NCBI GenBank assembly: GCA_025350265.1
Contig: JANXYD010000228.1
Span: 1-34,213 of the forward strand
Source: Hyphomicrobiaceae bacterium
GTDB taxonomy: Bacteria; Pseudomonadota; Alphaproteobacteria; Rhizobiales; Hyphomicrobiaceae
Direction: 5' to 3'
Length of the DNA: 34,213 nt
Of this stretch, positions 9,589 through 18,905 are shown piece after piece. The translations under genes were made by a program, and so were the position numbers. Under the pieces are notes generated by a model, which was given only the letters and a program-made list of their open reading frames with translations, did not search any database and was not told the DNA's origin. Position 1 is the stretch's first letter. Each line of letters opens with the position of its first letter.

Positions 9589-9735
9589 TCATACCAGCGG
9601 CAGCCGCCGCTGGTTTGAAACAGCTTCAGTAATATCCGGGCGCGCGCGCTGGCGGGTGGTTTCGCCTTTTTCGAAGGAAGAGGCCGACACCGCGGCGCAT
9701 TGCTGCTTGAATTTGACCGCATCCTGTTGTCCCAT
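9589..9735 (-). CDS. Possible 48-aa small protein
   Basis: Not in the supplied track. Reverse-strand reading MGQQDAVKFKQQCAAVSASSFEKGETTRQRARPDITEAVSNQRRLPLV*; no family recognised. Confidence 0.25.
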   Translation of the reverse strand: MGQQDAVKFKQQCAAVSASSFEKGETTRQRARPDITEAVSNQRRLPLV

Positions 9736-9892
9736 GCCCTGGTGCATCGGTCAGGTCCGCATGCGCTTTGAAAATCCCCGACGGTCGAGATAGTCTGTGT
9801 GCGAGGCCCCGGTCTCGTTACCGGCTGGGACTGTATCGACCCCAGCGTCTCGCTGGCCCGACAGGAAAAAACGATGTGACGGAAGTGCCTGA

Positions 9893-10813
9893 ATGAACCT
9901 GTATCTGCCGATCGCGGAGATGTCCGTGAGCGTCGTCGTGATGCTGGGGATGGGTGCGTCCGTTGGTTTTCTGTCAGGTCTGTTCGGCGTCGGCGGTGGT
10001 TTTCTGCTGACTCCGCTGCTGATTTTTGCCGGCATACCGACCGTGGTCGCCGTGGGTACTGCTCCGGCCCAAGTCGTGGCATCATCGGTTTCCGGCGCAC
10101 TCGCGCAGAGGCGGCGCGGCAATGTCGACCTTAAGCTCGGCTGGCTTCTGGTGGCGGGTGGCGTTGTCGGCTCGTTCGTCGGCGTGCATCTGGTCGCCGT
10201 GCTCCGGCGCACAGGCCAATTCGATGCTTTCGTTTCGCTCACGTACGTGACGCTGCTCGGCGTCGTCGGCGCGCTCATGCTGATCGAGAGCGTGCGTACG
10301 CTGCGCAAGTCTAAGGCCGGACAATCGTCGTCGTTGCGCCGCTCCGGGCAGCATAATTGGAGCCATGGCCTGCCGTTCAAGATGCGTTTCCACCGCTCGA
10401 AGCTGTACATCAGCGCGCTGCCGCCATTGATGCTCGGCGCATTCGTCGGCTTGCTGGCGGCAATCATGGGCGTCGGCGGCGGTTTTCTTATCGTGCCCGC
10501 GATGATTTATCTGCTGCATGTGCCCACAAGTGTCGTTGTTGGCACTTCGCAGTTCCAGATTATTTTCGTCACCGCCGTCACGACGGTGCTTAACGCCACC
10601 AACAGCCACTCCGTCGATATCGTGCTGGCGCTTTTGCTCATGATCGGCGGTGTGATTGGCGCGGAGGCCGGTGCTGCCGCCGGCCAGCGGCTGCGTGGTG
10701 AACAGCTGCGGTTTTTGTTGGCGCTGTTGGTGTTGGCGGTCTGCTTGCGCGTCGGCTGGGATCTGGTGTCGGCACCCGGCGAGCCGTTCTCGCTGCAGAA
10801 CTCGGAGGGCTGA
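9893..10813 (+). CDS. TauE/SafE (TSUP) family permease
   Basis: Repeated G-rich motifs GASVGFLSGLFGVGGGFLLTPLLIFAGIPTVVAVGTAPAQVVASSVSG and GAFVGLLAAIMGVGGGFLIVPAMIYLLHVPTSVVVGTSQFQIIFVTAVTT typical of TSUP transporters. Confidence 0.93.
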   Translation: MNLYLPIAEMSVSVVVMLGMGASVGFLSGLFGVGGGFLLTPLLIFAGIPTVVAVGTAPAQVVASSVSGALAQRRRGNVDLKLGWLLVAGGVVGSFVGVHLVAVLRRTGQFDAFVSLTYVTLLGVVGALMLIESVRTLRKSKAGQSSSLRRSGQHNWSHGLPFKMRFHRSKLYISALPPLMLGAFVGLLAAIMGVGGGFLIVPAMIYLLHVPTSVVVGTSQFQIIFVTAVTTVLNATNSHSVDIVLALLLMIGGVIGAEAGAAAGQRLRGEQLRFLLALLVLAVCLRVGWDLVSAPGEPFSLQNSEG

Positions 10814-10815
10814 CG

Positions 10816-11760
10816 ATGCGGCTGTTGCCCCGGAAAGTGTGGCTGCCGGCCTTGGTGGCCGGATTGCTCACGGCATCGTCGGGCGGCTTCGATCCAGCGG
10901 CGGCGCAACGCCGCGCCACGCCACCCGTGTCACGCGTCGAAACCAAGCGCGGCCAGCAGGTGCCGGTGACGCCGCCCTCGAAGGGCTCAAAACCCGACGA
11001 AACCGCGCGCCCGCCCGACATTCCAGAAACCGTGCAGGCTGATGTTTCGACCCGCAACGTGTCGGTGACGTCGAGTTTTACGGGCACCGAGATCGTCGTC
11101 TTCGGCACCGTCGACAACAGCCGGCAGCCGGGCCCTGAGTCGGGCTACTACGACATTGTCGTGGTCATCGAGGGCACGCCCAGTCGCCTAGCCGTGCGCA
11201 AGAAAGCACGCGTCGGTGGCATCTGGCTCAATACCCGCAACGCCACCTTCGAAGGCGTGCCGAGCTACTATGCCATCTGGTCGACACGGCCGCTCGACGA
11301 AATCGCGTCCGAGGCGACGATGATCGGCTACGAAATCGGCTTTGATCATGTCCGCATGACGCCGATCGGCGGCACTGAACTGGCCGGCTCGAGTTCCAGT
11401 CTGCCGGCATCGGATACCGGCGAATTCCGTAAGGCCCTGGTTCGGCTCAAGCGGGGCGGCGGTCTTTACGTCAAGGACGAATTCGGTGTCGCCTTCATCG
11501 GTCGCAGCTTGTTTCGCGCGAACATCTCGCTGCCCGCCAACGTCACGGTCGGCCCGTTCGATACGCGCGTCTATCTGTTCCGCAATGAAAAGCTGCTCAG
11601 TCAGTATAACATCCGGCTGAACCTGGAACGCGAAGGCATCGAACGTCACGTCCACGACTACGCATTCCACTGGCCGCTGATCTACGGCATGAGCACCGTG
11701 TTTTTGGCGATGGCTGCAGGGCTCGCCGCAGCCTTCATGTCGGGCAAGAGTATGCGGTGA
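10816..11760 (+). CDS. TIGR02186-type membrane-anchored protein
   Basis: Signal peptide, beta-rich middle (VSTRNVSVTSSFTGTEIVVFGTVDNSRQ...YYDIVVVIEGTP...) and C-terminal TM (LIYGMSTVFLAMAAGLAAAFMSG); immediately follows the TSUP gene, as commonly seen for this family. Confidence 0.75.
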   Translation: MRLLPRKVWLPALVAGLLTASSGGFDPAAAQRRATPPVSRVETKRGQQVPVTPPSKGSKPDETARPPDIPETVQADVSTRNVSVTSSFTGTEIVVFGTVDNSRQPGPESGYYDIVVVIEGTPSRLAVRKKARVGGIWLNTRNATFEGVPSYYAIWSTRPLDEIASEATMIGYEIGFDHVRMTPIGGTELAGSSSSLPASDTGEFRKALVRLKRGGGLYVKDEFGVAFIGRSLFRANISLPANVTVGPFDTRVYLFRNEKLLSQYNIRLNLEREGIERHVHDYAFHWPLIYGMSTVFLAMAAGLAAAFMSGKSMR

Positions 11761-11809
11761 CCCGGCGGCGGTCAGTCACGAGCGCCAGCGCGCCGATGAT
11801 CCCGGAAAA

Positions 11810-11850
11810 GCACACGCCCGCTTTCGTCCAGGACGAAAGCGGGCGTGTGC
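11810..11850. terminator. 41-nt near-perfect palindrome between convergent genes (probable bidirectional terminator)
   Basis: gcacacgcccgctttcgtcc a ggacgaaagcgggcgtgtgc: two perfectly complementary 20-nt arms around a single base; lies between the 11760 stop (+) and 11923 stop (-). No strong T-tract. Confidence 0.75.
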
Positions 11851-11922
11851 AGGCGAAATGTTGGGTCGCGCAGAAGTGCTTGACCCAATCTACACGTCGG
11901 TCAAGCGCAGTGCTGGCTGGTC

Positions 11923-13086
11923 TCAGGCCGCCGCTGGTGCGATCAGGCCGCCGGCCTTGGCTAGCAGCCGCAAGTGGTGATCGGTGTTGCCGAACTGCAA
12001 TTCGATCATCGTCAGCCGCTTGAAGTAATGACCGGCCTTGTACTCCATGGTCATGCCGATGCCGCCGTGCAACTGGATCGCCTGCTCGCCGATGAAACGC
12101 GCCGACTTGCCGATCTGCACCTTGGCGGCGGAAATCGCGCGACGCCGCTCGGTCGCATTCTCGTCGCTGGCCATCATGGTCGCATAATAGGCCATCGATC
12201 GTGCCTGCTCGAGCATCGTGAACATGTCCACGCAACGATGCTGGATGACCTGGAACGAGCCGATCGCCACACCGAATTGCTTGCGCGTCTTGACATAGTC
12301 AACGGTCAGTTCATGCAGCGCATGCATCGCGCCGACGGCCTCTGCAGCGATACCAGCGATGGCTTCGTCGGTCACCCGCTCCAGCACCGCCAACGCCTCG
12401 CCGGATTTGCCGACCAGCACGTCTTCCGCACCCACCGTCACGTCGGTAAACGTGATGTCAGCTGCCCGCTGCCCGTCCTGCGTGGCATAGCCCGTGCGCT
12501 TGACGCCGGGGGCGGTGCCGCCAACCAGGAACAGTCCGATGCCGCCGCGATCGCGTTGTGCGCCAGCCAAGCGTGCAACGACGATCAGCGTGTCGGCACT
12601 GTCGCCGCCGAGTACGACCATCTTTTCGCCGTTGAGCACATAGCCGCTCCCTTCGGCGCGCGCCGTCGTCGACACATCGGCCAGATCGTAGCGAGATTGG
12701 CGCTCCTGCTGGGCGAGTGCGAGCCGCCGCGTGCCAGCGATGACGTCGGGAATCAGCGCCGCCTTCTGCGCGGAGGACCCTGCGTGCCTGAGAATGCCGC
12801 CACCCAACACCACCGTCGACAGATAGGGATCGATGGCGGCGTTGCGCCCGATCGCCTCCATCACCAGCATCGTCTCAAGCGGCCCTGCGCCAAGCCCGCC
12901 CTCGCCTTCCGCAAACGGAATCCCGAGAAGGCCTTGATCGGCATACTGCGCCCACAGGGTTTTTGAAAAACCCAGCGGCTCTTTTTGCGCTGCTGCCTTT
13001 GTTTTCAAATCGGCATAAGCATCCGCCAGCATGCGGTCGACACTGTCCTTGATCTGGCGCTGGTCGTCTGAAAGATCGAAATCCAT
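11923..13086 (-). CDS. Acyl-CoA dehydrogenase, PimD-like small-subunit type
   Basis: MDFDLSDDQRQIKDSVDRMLAD...YVKTRKQFGVAIGSFQVIQHRCVDMFTMLEQARSMAYY...QAIQLHGGIGMTMEYKAGHYFKRLTMIELQFGN; ACAD family. Confidence 0.9.
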   Translation of the reverse strand: MDFDLSDDQRQIKDSVDRMLADAYADLKTKAAAQKEPLGFSKTLWAQYADQGLLGIPFAEGEGGLGAGPLETMLVMEAIGRNAAIDPYLSTVVLGGGILRHAGSSAQKAALIPDVIAGTRRLALAQQERQSRYDLADVSTTARAEGSGYVLNGEKMVVLGGDSADTLIVVARLAGAQRDRGGIGLFLVGGTAPGVKRTGYATQDGQRAADITFTDVTVGAEDVLVGKSGEALAVLERVTDEAIAGIAAEAVGAMHALHELTVDYVKTRKQFGVAIGSFQVIQHRCVDMFTMLEQARSMAYYATMMASDENATERRRAISAAKVQIGKSARFIGEQAIQLHGGIGMTMEYKAGHYFKRLTMIELQFGNTDHHLRLLAKAGGLIAPAAA

Positions 13087-13136
13087 GGGCTGGTCTCGTT
13101 GAACGGGGTTGGTGGTGTCGCGCCCACATTCTCAAC

Positions 13137-13299
13137 TGTCATCCTAGGCCTTGTGCCTAGGACCCAGGGCGCGGCGGGTGCAAGCCAGTGATTTGTTGAA
13201 AAACTATATCACCCAGCACTCCGACGTCGAGTGTGCGGATGGTTGGGTCCTAGGCACCTCATGTTGGCAACATCCTCCGCATGTGGGCCTAGGATGACA
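13137..13299. repeat. Large intergenic inverted-repeat element with four CCTAGG cores
   Basis: Left arm 13137-13166 TGTCATCCTAGGCCTTGTGCCTAGGACCCA; right arm 13244-13299 begins TGGGTCCTAGGCAC and ends GGCCTAGGATGACA, the inverted complement with an insertion at the hairpin tip. Confidence 0.85.
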
Positions 13300-13334
13300 A
13301 CGATGGTTGCGCAATTCTATTGCGAGCCCATTGA

Positions 13335-14522
13335 TCAGAAGCCCAACACCGCTTTGGCGATGATGTTGCGCTGGATTTCGTTGGAACCACCGTAGATCGA
13401 CACCTTGCGGAAGTTGAAATAGGCAGGTGCAGCGGGTGCGGCCCAATGGTCGCCAGTACCGAAATCGGCTTCGTCGGGCAGGAATGGCAGCGATAGCGGC
13501 CCAGCCACTTCGAGCGCCAATTCGGTGGTCGCCTGCTGGATTTCGGAACCCTTGATCTTGAGGATCGAAGACGCCGGGTTCGGCATGTTGGACTTGCGCT
13601 TGGCGTCCTCGGCGAGCACGCGCAGTTGCGTCATTTCCAACGCCTTCAACTCCACCTCGACGGCCGCCACCTTTTCCGCGAAGCGCTCGTCGGCCATCAG
13701 CGGCTTGTCGCCGAGCATGACCTTGCCGGCCAGTTGCTTGATGCGGCTGAGCCGCTGCTTGCTCATGCCGATGCGGGCGATGCCGACGCGCTCGTTGCCG
13801 AGCAGATACTTGGCGCAATCCCAGCCGCGATTTTCCATGCCGACCAGATTTTCGAGCGACACCTTGACGTCGTCGAAAAACACTTCGTTGACCTCATGTC
13901 CGCCATCGATCGTCTGGATCGGCCGCACTGTGATGCCCGGCGTCTTCATGTCGACGAGAATGAATGAGATGCCGAGCTGTTTCTTGGCGTCCGGATCGGT
14001 GCGCGCGAGCACAAAGCACCAGTCGGCGTACTGTGCCAGCGTGGTCCAGGTCTTCTGGCCGTTGATGATGTAATGCCCGTCTTTCTTGACGGCTGTCGTC
14101 TTGAGGCTGGCGAGATCGGAGCCCGCACCCGGCTCCGAGAAGCCCTGGCACCACCACTCAGACAGATCGTACATGGGCTTGAGATAGCGCTTCTTCTGCG
14201 CTTCCGTGCCGAACGCGATGATGACGGGGCCGCACATCGAAATGTTGAACGCCAGCGGCTGCGGCACGGAACAGGCCTGCAATTCCTCGGTGTAGATATG
14301 GCGCTGGATCGGCGTCCAATCGGTGCCGCCCCATTCCTTCGGCCAGTGCGGCGCGGCCCAGCCCTTTTTCGCTAACGTCTTCTGCGCCAACACCATGTCT
14401 TCCTTGGCGAGATGTTCGCCCACTTCCACCTTCTGCCGGATTGCCAGCGGAATCTCAGAGGTGAAGAACGTCCGCACCTCGTGCCGGAAAGCGTTTTCCT
14501 CAGGCGTGAAACGAAGATCCAT
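13335..14522 (-). CDS. Acyl-CoA dehydrogenase, PimC-like large-subunit type
   Basis: MDLRFTPEENAFRHEVRTFFTSEIP...QGFSEPGAGSDLASLKTTAVKKDGHYIINGQKTWTTLAQYADW...KVSIYGGSNEIQRNIIAKAVLGF; ACAD signatures. Confidence 0.93.
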   Translation of the reverse strand: MDLRFTPEENAFRHEVRTFFTSEIPLAIRQKVEVGEHLAKEDMVLAQKTLAKKGWAAPHWPKEWGGTDWTPIQRHIYTEELQACSVPQPLAFNISMCGPVIIAFGTEAQKKRYLKPMYDLSEWWCQGFSEPGAGSDLASLKTTAVKKDGHYIINGQKTWTTLAQYADWCFVLARTDPDAKKQLGISFILVDMKTPGITVRPIQTIDGGHEVNEVFFDDVKVSLENLVGMENRGWDCAKYLLGNERVGIARIGMSKQRLSRIKQLAGKVMLGDKPLMADERFAEKVAAVEVELKALEMTQLRVLAEDAKRKSNMPNPASSILKIKGSEIQQATTELALEVAGPLSLPFLPDEADFGTGDHWAAPAAPAYFNFRKVSIYGGSNEIQRNIIAKAVLGF

Positions 14523-14833
14523 GATGTGATTTCCTCTCAGTAAGCGGCGGGCATGATTTTACTTTAGCGGCAACACTAGCGGTGCGAACGGGGGCAGTGC
14601 AACAGGGACTGACGTTTTATCGCTTGCCCGCACCCACGTTGCTGGCAAGGGCCCATGGCGGCAGAGACTAGGCGAAACAGACGATCTTGGTCGGCATGAA
14701 TGCCGATCCACGACCCATACTTCCTATCATGTGGGCTATCATTTACTAATGCTCTGTACTGCTCGCTTACTTGATCTGACCCACGTGTCCCGATCCGCTT
14801 GAAATGCAGTGAGCGATTGTCGGCGCTCCGCGT

Positions 14834-16024
14834 TCAAACCACTTCGAACAGCCCCGCTGCGCCCATGCCGCCGCCGATGCACATGGTGACGACGACGTGC
14901 TTGACACCGCGCCGCTTGCCTTCGATCAGCGCGTGCCCGACGAGGCGCGCACCCGACACGCCGTAGGGGTGTCCGACGGCGATTGCGCCGCCGTTGACGT
15001 TGAGGCGATCATTGGGAATGCCGAGTTTGTCGCGCGAGTAGATGACCTGGCAGGCGAACGCCTCATTCAATTCCCAAAGTCCGATGTCGCTGACCTTGAG
15101 GCCAGCCTTGGCTAGCAATTTCGGCACAGCGTAGACCGGGCCGATGCCCATCTCGTCGGGTTCGCAACCCGCCACCGCAAAGCCCCTAAAGATGCCGAGC
15201 GGCTTCAGTCCGCGCTGTTCCGCCAGTTTCGCATTCATGACGATGGCGGCACTTGCCCCGTCGGAGAACTGGCTGGCGTTGCCGGCTGACACCACGCCCC
15301 CCGCGATCGCGGGCTTGATCTTGGCGACGCCTTCATAAGTCGTATCGGCGCGGATGCCCTCGTCGTCGCGCAAAGTCACTTCTTCCTGCCAGGTGCGCAC
15401 GACCTCTTTTTTGTCGTTCATCTCGTACTTGTCCATCATGGTCGTGAAGGCCACGATTTCATCGTTGAACTTGCCGCCCTGCTTGGCTGCGGCCGCGCGC
15501 AGCTGGCTCTCGACGCCGTACTGATCCTGCACCTCGCGCGGAATGTTGTAGCGCTTGGCCACCATCTCTGCAGTTTGGAGCATGGGCCAGTAAAGTTCCG
15601 GCTTGGTCTTAGCGAGGCCGGGATCTTTCAGGTTGTTGAGGTTCATCTTGTTCTGCACAAGGCTGATGCTCTCGACGCCACCGGCCGCGAAGATATCGCC
15701 TTCACCGGCGATGACGCGCTGGGCGGCGAGGGCGATCGTCTGCAAGCCCGACGAGCAGAAGCGGTTGACCGTCAGCCCCGACACCGACACCGGGCAGCCC
15801 GCCGCGATCGCGATCTGGCGCGCGATGTTCATGCCGGTGGCACCTTCCGGATTGGCGCAGCCCATGATCACGTCCTCGACCTCGGCTGGATCGAGCTTGG
15901 CGCGGGCCATTGCGTGCTTGACGGCGTGGCCGCCCATCGACGCGCCGTGAGTGGCGTTGAGCGCGCCACGAAACGATTTGGCCAAGCCCGTGCGGGCGGT
16001 GGATACGATGACGGCGTCGACCAC
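14834..16024 (-). CDS. Acetyl-CoA C-acyltransferase (thiolase), PimB-like
   Basis: [42 protein letters not shown]...[18 protein letters not shown]...[22 protein letters not shown]...[18 protein letters not shown]. Likely GTG start at 16024 with upstream AAGGAGA; ORF extends to 16123. Confidence 0.93.
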   Translation of the reverse strand: MVDAVIVSTARTGLAKSFRGALNATHGASMGGHAVKHAMARAKLDPAEVEDVIMGCANPEGATGMNIARQIAIAAGCPVSVSGLTVNRFCSSGLQTIALAAQRVIAGEGDIFAAGGVESISLVQNKMNLNNLKDPGLAKTKPELYWPMLQTAEMVAKRYNIPREVQDQYGVESQLRAAAAKQGGKFNDEIVAFTTMMDKYEMNDKKEVVRTWQEEVTLRDDEGIRADTTYEGVAKIKPAIAGGVVSAGNASQFSDGASAAIVMNAKLAEQRGLKPLGIFRGFAVAGCEPDEMGIGPVYAVPKLLAKAGLKVSDIGLWELNEAFACQVIYSRDKLGIPNDRLNVNGGAIAVGHPYGVSGARLVGHALIEGKRRGVKHVVVTMCIGGGMGAAGLFEVV

Positions 16025-16140
16025 GGGAAGTCTCCTTGAATTCTGACGAAAGCGCGCACACAGAATGGCCGCGACCTGGCCATTACGTTGGCTGATAAGA
16101 TCGCACAACGCCAGCGACCGCAACTACCAAAAGGAGGTGC

Positions 16141-16188
16141 ATGGTGAAAAGCGCGCACGGGCCGGAGGCAAGGCATCGATACCGATAA
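16141..16188 (+). other. Possible 15-codon ORF preceded by a strong Shine-Dalgarno-like AAGGAGGTG
   Basis: aaaaggaggtgc ATG GTG AAA AGC GCG CAC GGG CCG GAG GCA AGG CAT CGA TAC CGA TAA (MVKSAHGPEARHRYR). Confidence 0.25.
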
Positions 16189-16273
16189 ACGAAACCATTG
16201 ACCTGTGCCGAAGGCCCCCTTGCATCCCGCGTCATCCCGACAGCAGCCCCCTTTGTGCGGAGAGCCCGGGATC

Positions 16274-16405
16274 TTGACCGGTCGAGATGGCTCGCAAAAG
16301 TCATTTCATATTTGAGCGGTCACGGTCCCGGATAACCTCAGCGCCGAAGTGGCGCTTCGGTTTCAGGGATGAAGAGCACTCGTTGGTTCGGAAAATGACG
16401 GTCAA
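16274..16405 (+). repeat. 132-bp dispersed repeat, copy 2
   Basis: ttgaccggtcgagatggctcg...ggaaaatgacggtcaa; same length as and ~95% identical to 2696..2827 by manual alignment. Confidence 0.9.
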
Positions 16406-16431
16406 CAGAGGTTTGCTGGCTGTCGACGTGC

Positions 16432-18735
16432 TCACCGCTGATGTCCGGATACCGCCTTGTTGCTGTCGACCACGGCGAGGGCGGCCATGTTGAGAAGTCC
16501 GCGCACGGTGATCGACGGCGTCACGATGTGCACGGGCTTGGCGGCACCCAGCAGAATGGGGCTGATGGCCACGCCGTTCGAAACCGCCTTCAGCAGGTTG
16601 AATGCGATGTTGGCGGCGTCCAGGTTCGGCATCACCAGCAGGTTGGCCGCGCCCTGCAGCCGCGAGTTGGGGAAGATCTCTTCGCGAATGAACGGCGACA
16701 GCGCCGCGTCCGCATGCATCTCGCCCTCCGCCTCGAGGTCCGACGCCCAACCCTTCAGCAGCGCCAGCGCCTGCCGCATCTTGACCGACGACACGGTATC
16801 GGCCGACCCGAAACTCGAATGCGACACGAACGCCACCTTCGGCTCGATGCCGAACCGGCGCACCTCGTCGGCGGCCATCATGGTCATTTCGGCCAATTGC
16901 TCGGCGGTCGGATCATACGAGACATACGTGTCGGCCAGGAACAGCGGGCCTTGTTGTAAAATCAACGCCGATAGCGTCGCATAATCCTTCACGCCCGGTG
17001 CCTTGCCGATGATCTGATCAATATGCTGTAGATGCCGCTGGAAACGCCCGATCGGCCCGCAAATCAGCGCGTCGCCATCGCCGCGCTTGAGTAACAGCGC
17101 GCCCAGTGGCGTGTTCGACGTGCGTGCGACCCGTTGCGCTTGCGCCGGTGAGACCCCGCGCCGCTCCACAAGGCGCAAGTACTCGTCGCCCAACACGCCC
17201 ATGCGTTTATCAGTTTTCGGATCGACCAGATCGAAATCCACGTCCGGTTTGATACGCAATCCGAGATGATGCAGCCCGCGCACGATGTCTTCGCGAAAGC
17301 CGATCAACGTCGGCTTGGCGATGCCCGTCTGGATCGCCTGCGCCGCCGCTTGTAAAACGTATGGATGCGCACCCTCCGCGAAAATCAACCGCTTGGGCGC
17401 GCGCTGGGCCGCCTCGAACACCGGCTTCATCACGAAGCCCGAGCGATAGACGAATGTCGACAGCTTCTGCCGGTAGGTTTCAAGATCGGCGATCGGCCGG
17501 GTCGCCACGCCAGACTTCATCGCCGCTTCCGCAACAGCGGGCGCGATTTCGGTGATCAGCCGGGGGTCGAAGGGCTTGGGCAAAATATAATCCGGCCCGA
17601 ACACGAACGTATCGGCACCATAGGCTGAGGTGACGATGTCGGAAGCTTCCTGATCGGCGATCCCAGCGAGCGCGATGACGGCGGCTTTTTTCATCTCCTC
17701 GTTGATCGTTGTCGCGCCGCAATCGAGCGCACCGCGGAAAATGAACGGGAAGCACAGCACGTTGTTGATCTGGTTGGCGTAGTCGGTGCGGCCGGAAGCG
17801 ATAATGGCATCCTTGCGGACGGCTTTCACGTCCTCCGGCATGATTTCGGGCGTCGGGTTGGCAAGCGCGAACACAAGCGGCTTTGGCCCCATGCTGGCGA
17901 CCATCTCTTTTGAGACGATGCGCCCGGCCGATAGCCCGAGAAAGATATCCGCCCCTGGCATCACTTCGGCCAGCGTGCGGGCGTTGGTTTCCTGGGCAAA
18001 CGGTGCCTTGTAGGGGTCCATCAACTCGATGCGCCCTTTGTAGACCACGCCTTTAATATCGGTGACCGTGATGTTCTCGCGCTTCATGCCGAGCGCCACC
18101 AGCAGATTGAGACACGCCAGCGCGGCCGCGCCTGCGCCCGACGTTACCAGCCGCACGTCTTCGATGCGTTTACCGACGACTTTCAGCCCATTCAGGATAC
18201 CTGCCGTAACGACGATGGCGGTGCCATGCTGGTCATCGTGGAACACTGGAATTTTCATACGCGCCTGCAGGCGCTTCTCGATCTCGAAACACTCCGGCGC
18301 CTTGATGTCTTCGAGATTGATGCCGCCGAACGACGGCTCCAACCGCGCCACGCACTCGACGAACGGATCGACGTCGTTCTCGGCCACTTCGATGTCGAAG
18401 CAATCGATACCGGCAAATTTCTTGAACAACACCGCCTTGCCTTCCATGACCGGCTTCGACGCCAGCGGGCCGATGTTACCGAGCCCCAGCACGGCCGTGC
18501 CGTTGGTGATGACGGCCACGAGGTTGCCGCGCGCCGTCAGTCGTACCGCCATCGCCGGATCCTCGGCGATGGCGGTACAGGCATAGGCGACGCCCGGCGA
18601 GTAGGCCAACGCCAGATCGTTCTGGTTGACCACCGGCTTGGTCGCCCGAATGGCAATTTTACCGGGCGGATCGCTCTCGTGATAATCAAGTGCCGCTTTG
18701 CGAGCGGCGAAATCGTCGGGCGTGAGAGTGGTCAT
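16432..18735 (-). CDS. maeB: NADP-dependent malic enzyme with C-terminal phosphotransacetylase-like domain
   Basis: [46 protein letters not shown]...[36 protein letters not shown] plus C-terminal PTA-like region ([28 protein letters not shown]...[54 protein letters not shown]). Start may be 18735 (MTTLTPDDF) or 18909 (MTSPGPRPLW). Confidence 0.95.
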   Translation of the reverse strand: MTTLTPDDFAARKAALDYHESDPPGKIAIRATKPVVNQNDLALAYSPGVAYACTAIAEDPAMAVRLTARGNLVAVITNGTAVLGLGNIGPLASKPVMEGKAVLFKKFAGIDCFDIEVAENDVDPFVECVARLEPSFGGINLEDIKAPECFEIEKRLQARMKIPVFHDDQHGTAIVVTAGILNGLKVVGKRIEDVRLVTSGAGAAALACLNLLVALGMKRENITVTDIKGVVYKGRIELMDPYKAPFAQETNARTLAEVMPGADIFLGLSAGRIVSKEMVASMGPKPLVFALANPTPEIMPEDVKAVRKDAIIASGRTDYANQINNVLCFPFIFRGALDCGATTINEEMKKAAVIALAGIADQEASDIVTSAYGADTFVFGPDYILPKPFDPRLITEIAPAVAEAAMKSGVATRPIADLETYRQKLSTFVYRSGFVMKPVFEAAQRAPKRLIFAEGAHPYVLQAAAQAIQTGIAKPTLIGFREDIVRGLHHLGLRIKPDVDFDLVDPKTDKRMGVLGDEYLRLVERRGVSPAQAQRVARTSNTPLGALLLKRGDGDALICGPIGRFQRHLQHIDQIIGKAPGVKDYATLSALILQQGPLFLADTYVSYDPTAEQLAEMTMMAADEVRRFGIEPKVAFVSHSSFGSADTVSSVKMRQALALLKGWASDLEAEGEMHADAALSPFIREEIFPNSRLQGAANLLVMPNLDAANIAFNLLKAVSNGVAISPILLGAAKPVHIVTPSITVRGLLNMAALAVVDSNKAVSGHQR

Positions 18736-18905
18736 GGTCGCGTTACTCTTGCGGTCGGGCGCGCTGGTCGTCGTGTCGGCGGCGGGTGGGTTGATCGGTG
18801 GGCGATCCGCTTTTGCGGCGGTGTCGGCGGTGGTGACGGAGGATTTCGTCGACGCGGTACCGATGTCCCAGATGCGGCGCCACAGGGGCCGTGGTCCAGG
18901 TGATG

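Noticed and set aside
9582-10467. Minus-strand ORFs (9582..10100 and 9751..10467) overlapping the TSUP gene
   Set aside because: Ser/Thr/Pro/Arg-rich antisense frames to a clear TauE/SafE permease.
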